From positions 1-22,422 of the forward strand of contig JAUCBJ010005295.1 in the NCBI GenBank assembly GCA_032718475.1: a DNA stretch of 22,422 nt, written 5' to 3'. This DNA is from Nemertoderma westbladi. Taxonomy: Eukaryota > Xenacoelomorpha > Nemertodermatida > Nemertodermatidae. Within the stretch, counting starts at the first letter, position 1, and the number at the start of each line of letters is the position of its first letter. A program made the translations under genes and the position numbers. The notes under the pieces are model-generated. The model was not told the origin of the DNA and did not search any database. It was given only the letters and a program-made list of their open reading frames with translations. Below, in pieces: positions 17,501-22,422 of the stretch.

Positions 17501-20304
17501 AGAGCCCGCACTACTAGTGTAGAGCCCGCACTACTAGTGTAGAGTCCGCACTACTAGTGTAGAGCCCGCAGTACTAGTGTAGAGCCCACACTACTAGTGT
17601 AGAGCCCGCACTACTAGTGTAGAGCCCGCACCACTAGTGTAGAGCCCACACTACTAGTGTAGAGCCCGCACTACTAATGTAGAACCCGCACTAGTAGTGT
17701 AGATACCGCACTACTAATGTAGAGCCCGCACTACTAATGTAGAACCCGCACTAGTAGTGTAGAGACCGCACTACTAATGTAGAGCCCGCTCTACTAGTGT
17801 AGAGCCCGGACTACTAGTGTAGAGACCGCACTACTAGTGTAAAGCTCGCACTACTAGTGTAGAGCCCGCACTACTAGTGTAAAGCTCGCATTACTAGTGT
17901 AAAGCACGCACTACTAGTGTAGAGCCCGCACTAGTAGTGTAGAGACCGCACTACTAATGTAGAGCCCGAACTACTAGTGTAGAGCCCGCACTACTAGTGT
18001 AGAGCTCGCACTACTAATGTAGAGCCCGCACTACTAATGTAGAGCCAGAACTACTAGTGTAAAGCTCGCACTACTAGTGTAGAGCCCGCTCTACTAGTGT
18101 AGAGCCCGCACTACTAGTGTAGAGCCAGAACTACTAGTGTAAAGCTCGCACTACTAGTGTAGAGCCCGCAGTACTAGTGTAGAGCCCGCACCACTAGTGT
18201 AGAGCCCACACTACTAGTGTAGAGCCCACACTACTAGTGTAGAGCCCGCAGTACTAGTGTAGAGCCCGCTCTACTAGTGTAGAGCCCGCACTACTAGTGT
18301 AGAGCCCGCACTACTAGTGTAAAGCTCGCACTACTAGTGTAGAGCCCGCTCTACTAGTCTAGAGCCCGCACTACTAGTGTAGAGCTCGCACAACTTGTGT
18401 ATAGCCCGGACTACTAGTGTAGAGCCCGCACTACTAGTGTAGAGCCCGCACTACTAGTGTAGAGCCCGCACTACTAGTGTAGAGCCCGCACTACTAATGT
18501 AGAGCCAGAACTACTAGTGTAAAGCTCGCACTACTAGTGTAGAGCCCGCTCTACTAGTGTAGAGCCCGCACTACTAGTGTAGAGCCCGCACTACTAGTGT
18601 AGAGCTCGCACAACTTGTGTATAGCCAGGACTAATAGTGTAGAGCCCGCACTACTAGTGTAGAGCCCACACTACTAATGTAGAGCCCGCACTAATAGTGT
18701 AGAGCCCGAACTACTAGTGTAGAGCCCGCACTACTAGTGTAGAGCCCGCACTACTAGTGTAGAGTCCGCTCTACTAATGTAGAGCCAGAACTACTAGTGT
18801 AAAGCTCGCACTACTAGTGTAGAGCCCGCTCTACTAGTGTAGAGCCCGCACTACTAGTGTAGAGCCCGCACTACTAGTGTAGAGCTCGCACAACTTGTGT
18901 ATAGCCAGGACTAATAGTGTAGAGCCCGCACTACTAGTGTAGAGCCCGCACTACTAGTGTAGAGCCCGCTCTACTAGTATAGAGCTCGCACTACTAGTGT
19001 AGAGCCCGCTCAACTAGTGTAGAGCCCGCTCAACTAGTGTAGAGCCCGAACTACTAGTGTAGAGACCGCTCTACTAGTGTAGAGCCCGATCTACTAGTGT
19101 AGAGCCCGCACTACTAGTATAGAGCCCGCACTACTAATGTAGAGCCCGAACTACTAGTGTAGAGTCCGCTCTACTAATGTAGTGCCCGCACTACTAGTGT
19201 AGAGCCAGCACTACTAGTGTAGAGCCCGAACTACTAGTATAGAGCTCGCACTACTAATGTAGAGCCCGAACTACAAGTGTAGAGCCCGAACTACTAAGTG
19301 TAGAGCTCGCACTACTAGTGTAGAGCCCGAACTACTAGTGTAGAGACCGCTCTACTAGTGTAGAGCCCGCTCTACTAGTGTAGAGCCCGCACTACTAATG
19401 TAGAGCCCGCACTACTAGTGTAGAGCCCGGACTACTAGTGTAGAGCCCGAACTACAAGTGTAGAGCCCGAACTACTAGTATAGAGCTCGCACTACTAATG
19501 TAGAGCCCGAACTACAAGTGTAGAGCCCGAACTACTAGTGTAGAGCTCGCACTACTAGTGTAGAGCCCGAACTACTAGTGTAGAGACCGCTCTACTAGTG
19601 TAGAGCCCGCTCTACTAGTGTAGAGACCGCTCTACTAGTGTAGAGCCCGCTCTACTAATGTAGAGCCCGGACTACTAATGTAGAGCCCGAACTACAAGTG
19701 TAGAGCCCGCACCACTAGTGTAGAGCCCGCACTACTAGTGTAGAGCCCGCACTACTAGTGTAGAGCCCGCACTACTAATGTAGAGCCCGCACTACTAGTG
19801 TAGAGCCCGGACTACTAATGTAGAGCCCGCACTACTAGTGTAGAGCCCGCACCACTAGTGTAGAGCCCGCACTACTAGTGTAGAGCCCGCACTACTAATG
19901 TAGAGCCCGCACTACTAGTGTAGAGCCCGGACTACTAGTGTAGAGCCCGCACTACTAATGTAGAGCCCGCACTACTAGTGTAGAGCCCGGACTACTAGTG
20001 TAGAGCCCGCACTACTAGTGTAGAGCCCGCACTACTAGTGTAGAGCCCGCACTACTAGTGTAGAGCCCGCACTACTAATGTAGAGCCCGCACTACTAGTG
20101 TAGAGCCCGCACCACTAGTGTAGAGCCCACACTACTAGTGTAGAGCCCGCACTACTAATGTAGAGCCCGCACTAGTAGTGTAGAGCCCGCACTACTAATG
20201 TAGAGCCCGCTCTACTAGTGTAGAGCCCGCACTACTAGTGTAGAGCTCGCACTACTAATGTAGAGCCCGAACTACTAGTATAGAGCCCACACTACTAATG
20301 TAGT
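14598..20304. repeat. 20-bp satellite array, about 285 units, in the first intron
   Basis: Unit TGTAGAGCCCGCACTACTAG. The period is kept without any indel from 14598 to about 19296. One extra base (CTACTAAGTG) occurs there, and the array then continues in register to 20304. Variation is by substitution, mostly at the CCCGCA hexamer (CTCGCA, CCCGCT, CCCGAA, CCCGGA, ACCGCT) and at G/A in TAGTGT/TAATGT. Most units contain the palindrome ACTAGT. It makes up about 89% of the 6396-nt intron. Confidence 0.97.
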
Positions 20305-20532
20305 GCAGTTTTCTATGCGAAGTGTCAATTCATATTGTCATGTGCAACATCATTCTTGGACGCTCATTTCATCTGCTGTTAAACTTTAATCATTAGGTTA
20401 TTGTAGTGCATTGAATTTTTACAGAATGAGTCAATTTAAATATAATGATTCATTAACTACACTATTACAAACTACAAGCTAAAACTCTACTGACAATAAC
20501 TTTACTGGGATGAGTGAGTAATTAATACCTAC

Positions 20533-20732
20533 CTGTTATCACTGACATTGAGTACTTTCAGTTTAATTAAACGGCCAATCTCTTCCGGTAGCGTTTGCAA
20601 TTGGTTGCTACGCAACGACAGGACCCCGAGGTGTTTGCAGGACCCGATTTCTGTGGGAATCTCGACGAGGCAGTTGTCGTCCGCGTTCAACATGTGTAAC
20701 GATTGTAACCAACCCAGAGTAGAAGGGAGATA
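20533..20732 (-). CDS. LAP-family (Erbin/LET-413-like) gene, LRR exon (first in window)
   Basis: This 200-nt coding exon encodes about 2.7 leucine-rich repeats of a LAP (LRR and PDZ) scaffold protein. LAP proteins act at the basolateral cortex and junctions of epithelial cells. The translation begins [20 protein letters not shown], continues through [20 protein letters not shown] and [22 protein letters not shown], and follows the 23-residue LAP LRR pattern. The acceptor is TTTAAG| at 20733 and the donor is CAG|GTAGGT at 20532. The exon starts in phase 0 and ends two bases into an Arg codon, which the next exon completes exactly. Earlier LRR exons and the start codon must lie beyond the right edge. 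The family call is strong; the exact orthologue (Erbin, densin, LANO, LET-413) is unresolved. Confidence 0.92.
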
Positions 20733-21479
20733 CTTAAAGGGGAAAGTATATCGTAATAAAAAGTTAATAATAAAATAAAGTTTTAATAATGGAACTGATA
20801 GAAAAATAATTTAAGATTACGTGAGATGTATATTATTGTTGTGAGAAATATAATCTCGGTGAATTATTATGTTGCCTCAATGTTAAATTATCAATTTAAG
20901 GAAAGGAACAGGTTACAGTGGTACGTTATTCTAACCAAAACAATAAACCATCGTTAATAGACCAGGTTACAGTTATATTTTTGAAAGTAATCAGCTGTTA
21001 TTTGCGTATTTGCGTCGCAAGCTCCCCCCCCCCCCGTATAGTGGAGAATAACGTTATTTGCTAATTACTAATTACTTCTACTTACTAATTATGTATACAT
21101 GATCTATCACAACCATGTAATTACATACTAATTGGCTAGAATTCAGTATCGTACTTAATATTGACAATTGACAATATTGACTGAAAAATACACATGCGGA
21201 TTATCTCTCGAAAGTAATGGGGGATAGGGTGTAGAGGCGGTGCGGTGCGTTGAAGTGCAGTGCAGTATACAATAAAATACAATAGTAGATTTAGTCTATA
21301 TTTGTTGAAAATTATAATTACGTTGCTGTTTAACATATAATGTCAACCAATCAAGCTCAATTGTAATACTTGCTTATAAATAACTTACTTATTCTGTTGT
21401 ATTTAGGTTTGGTGCTAATGCACGATAGCTCAAAAACTAGCCCTACGGAGATTGATTGAAAAAAATAAATCAAATCAAT
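20733..21479. other. AT-rich intron/flank; poly(C) and dispersed repeat only
   Basis: Upstream of the LRR exon on the gene strand. It holds the dispersed repeat copy B and a C12 run at 21024-21035. No exon is recognised, so the next upstream LRR exon is probably beyond the window. Confidence 0.5.
20885..20989 (+). repeat. dispersed repeat, copy B
   Basis: Second copy of the repeat at 13434-13540, same orientation, located upstream of the LRR exon on the gene's strand. Shared blocks are listed in the other entry. Confidence 0.75.
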
Positions 21480-21915
21480 CAGGAAAGAGCCTTCCTGCAG
21501 TTCTGACCTTTGTTGGTTTCAAGAAAGCATTCGATTCCACCCATAGAGAAAAAATTCTGAGTCTGACAGTCCTTAGAGTTTATGGAATACCAGATTGGAC
21601 TAGAAACTGACGAAATCACTTGAGTAACGACTCTATGGTTGTTACACAAGACTATTTTGGGCAGCACTAAACATCTGCTGGAAACAACGCCGAGCTCTAT
21701 GGTACCACCTGTATCAACCTCCCTCTGTGAACGCAGATTAAGTTTCAGTGGGCACTGCTGGAGAAGTAAAGACGAGGTCATACCAGATCTACTTTTCCGA
21801 CAGCCAACTAACCAACACAAGGAAAACATTACCGTGGACGACCGGCTATAGCCTGGAAGGATCTCATTTCCACTGTCCGAGCTCGCTCGACCTAGTAGTA
21901 GTAATAATAATAACA
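21480..21915 (+). mobile_element. internally deleted LINE copy, same family as 5969-7350
   Basis: The plus strand gives an RT block VGFKKAFDST followed by VYGIPD (about 21508-21597), then directly the C-terminal block RLSFSGHCWRSKDEVIPDLL (about 21735-21795). This second block matches RLRFAGHCFRREDQPVHNLV of the minus-strand copy. The catalytic FADD region is missing, so an internal deletion removed most of the RT. The 3' end is CCTAGTAGTAGTAATAATAA (21890-21909), the same microsatellite-like tail as the other copy. Inactive. Confidence 0.78.
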
Positions 21916-22422
21916 ATAGCAAAGGTCAGTAGCCAGTAGTCAGTTGACAGTGCTGCAGTCTTGATAAATCTTTCCACCGGTGACTAGCCTACCACCACCT
22001 ACGTACAATTCGTCATATTATAATCCTCTACATTAAAGAACTTCCTGACAATAAACTCAAGTTCACCTCTCTGTGTATTTTGACGAGGGAAGTCGATTTA
22101 GTTGGCACATACGGATATCAACCTCGGTAGGTATGTTGAACATTAGTAGAAAGTCACCATTAGTCACCAAGACATAATTACTCGTGAACAATACTATATA
22201 TGGCTAATAATTGAGATGGACCATCAATTTGGCTAGTAACGTAAAACCCAGATTGATATGGGAAAGGGGGCGGTTGTTCAGTTATTTAATACCAATATTA
22301 CTTCATATAAATAACCGTTAGTTAATCTTAAAGAATAATATATATAAAGAAATATTAATTCATTTTATACGAAATTTGAAGTTTGTATTTTGACAGGGCT
22401 AATTTAAACGAAAGCTAATTAA
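21916..22422. other. AT-rich flank, nothing recognised
   Basis: No exon, RNA gene or repeat family was identified in the last 500 nt. Confidence 0.5.

Noticed and set aside
14598-20304. CRISPR array or telomeric repeat
   Set aside because: The units are contiguous with no unique spacers, and the unit resembles no telomere motif. The array lies inside a spliced eukaryotic intron.
14598-20532. Idea that the 20-bp array also derives from its intron's 5' splice site
   Set aside because: The donor reads GTAGGTATTAATTAC. The unit shares only a GTAG tetramer with it and the array starts about 230 nt away, so the match is not meaningful.

Overview
The window comes from an AT-rich invertebrate animal genome. 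It is eukaryotic: one spliced gene has consensus GT-AG junctions whose reading phases all agree, the introns are long and full of repeats, and non-LTR retrotransposon relics are scattered through them. There are no bacterial-style gene clusters. I cannot place the phylum from sequence alone.

The only convincing host gene lies on the minus strand and spans nearly the whole window. It is the 3' part of a LAP-family (LRR and PDZ) cell-polarity/scaffold protein of the Erbin/LANO/LET-413 type. I rebuilt seven exons, in transcription order: 20732-20533 (LRRs), 14136-13955 (end of the LRRs), 12972-12782 (post-LRR linker), 9656-9027 (disordered, with heptad repeats), 8524-8396, 3155-2484 (proline-rich plus first half of the PDZ) and 2063-1884 (second half of the PDZ plus stop). 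Joined, they give about 727 residues with no internal stop. Upstream exons lie beyond the right edge of the window.

Most of the DNA is intron with unusual repeat content. The first intron holds a 5.7 kb, roughly 285-unit array of a 20-bp repeat with a single 1-bp indel and an internal 2.36 kb higher-order duplication. The third intron starts inside a 1.3 kb array of a 23-bp repeat, and the last intron carries a 19-bp array. In both of these smaller arrays every unit resembles the adjacent exon's 5' splice site. The 5.2 kb fifth intron holds a decayed LINE (about 4400-5345, +), a 306-bp foldback element, and a 44-bp tandem array split by an RTE/CR1-like LINE fragment (5969-7350, -). A second member of that LINE family lies at 21480-21915 (+). 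A third, different LINE C-terminal relic lies near 10290-10615 (+).

The most notable discovery is in the foldback element (5392-5697). Each arm encodes a complete type-I hammerhead ribozyme motif, one per strand. The cores are intact, and the few differences between arms preserve base pairing. The second notable theme is the pair of intronic minisatellites apparently seeded by 5' splice sites.

The left end (1-1883) holds the 3' UTR/flank, with a nested inverted-repeat MITE-like element and a tRNA-like Pol III relic. The right end (20733-22422) is intron or flank with no recognisable exon.
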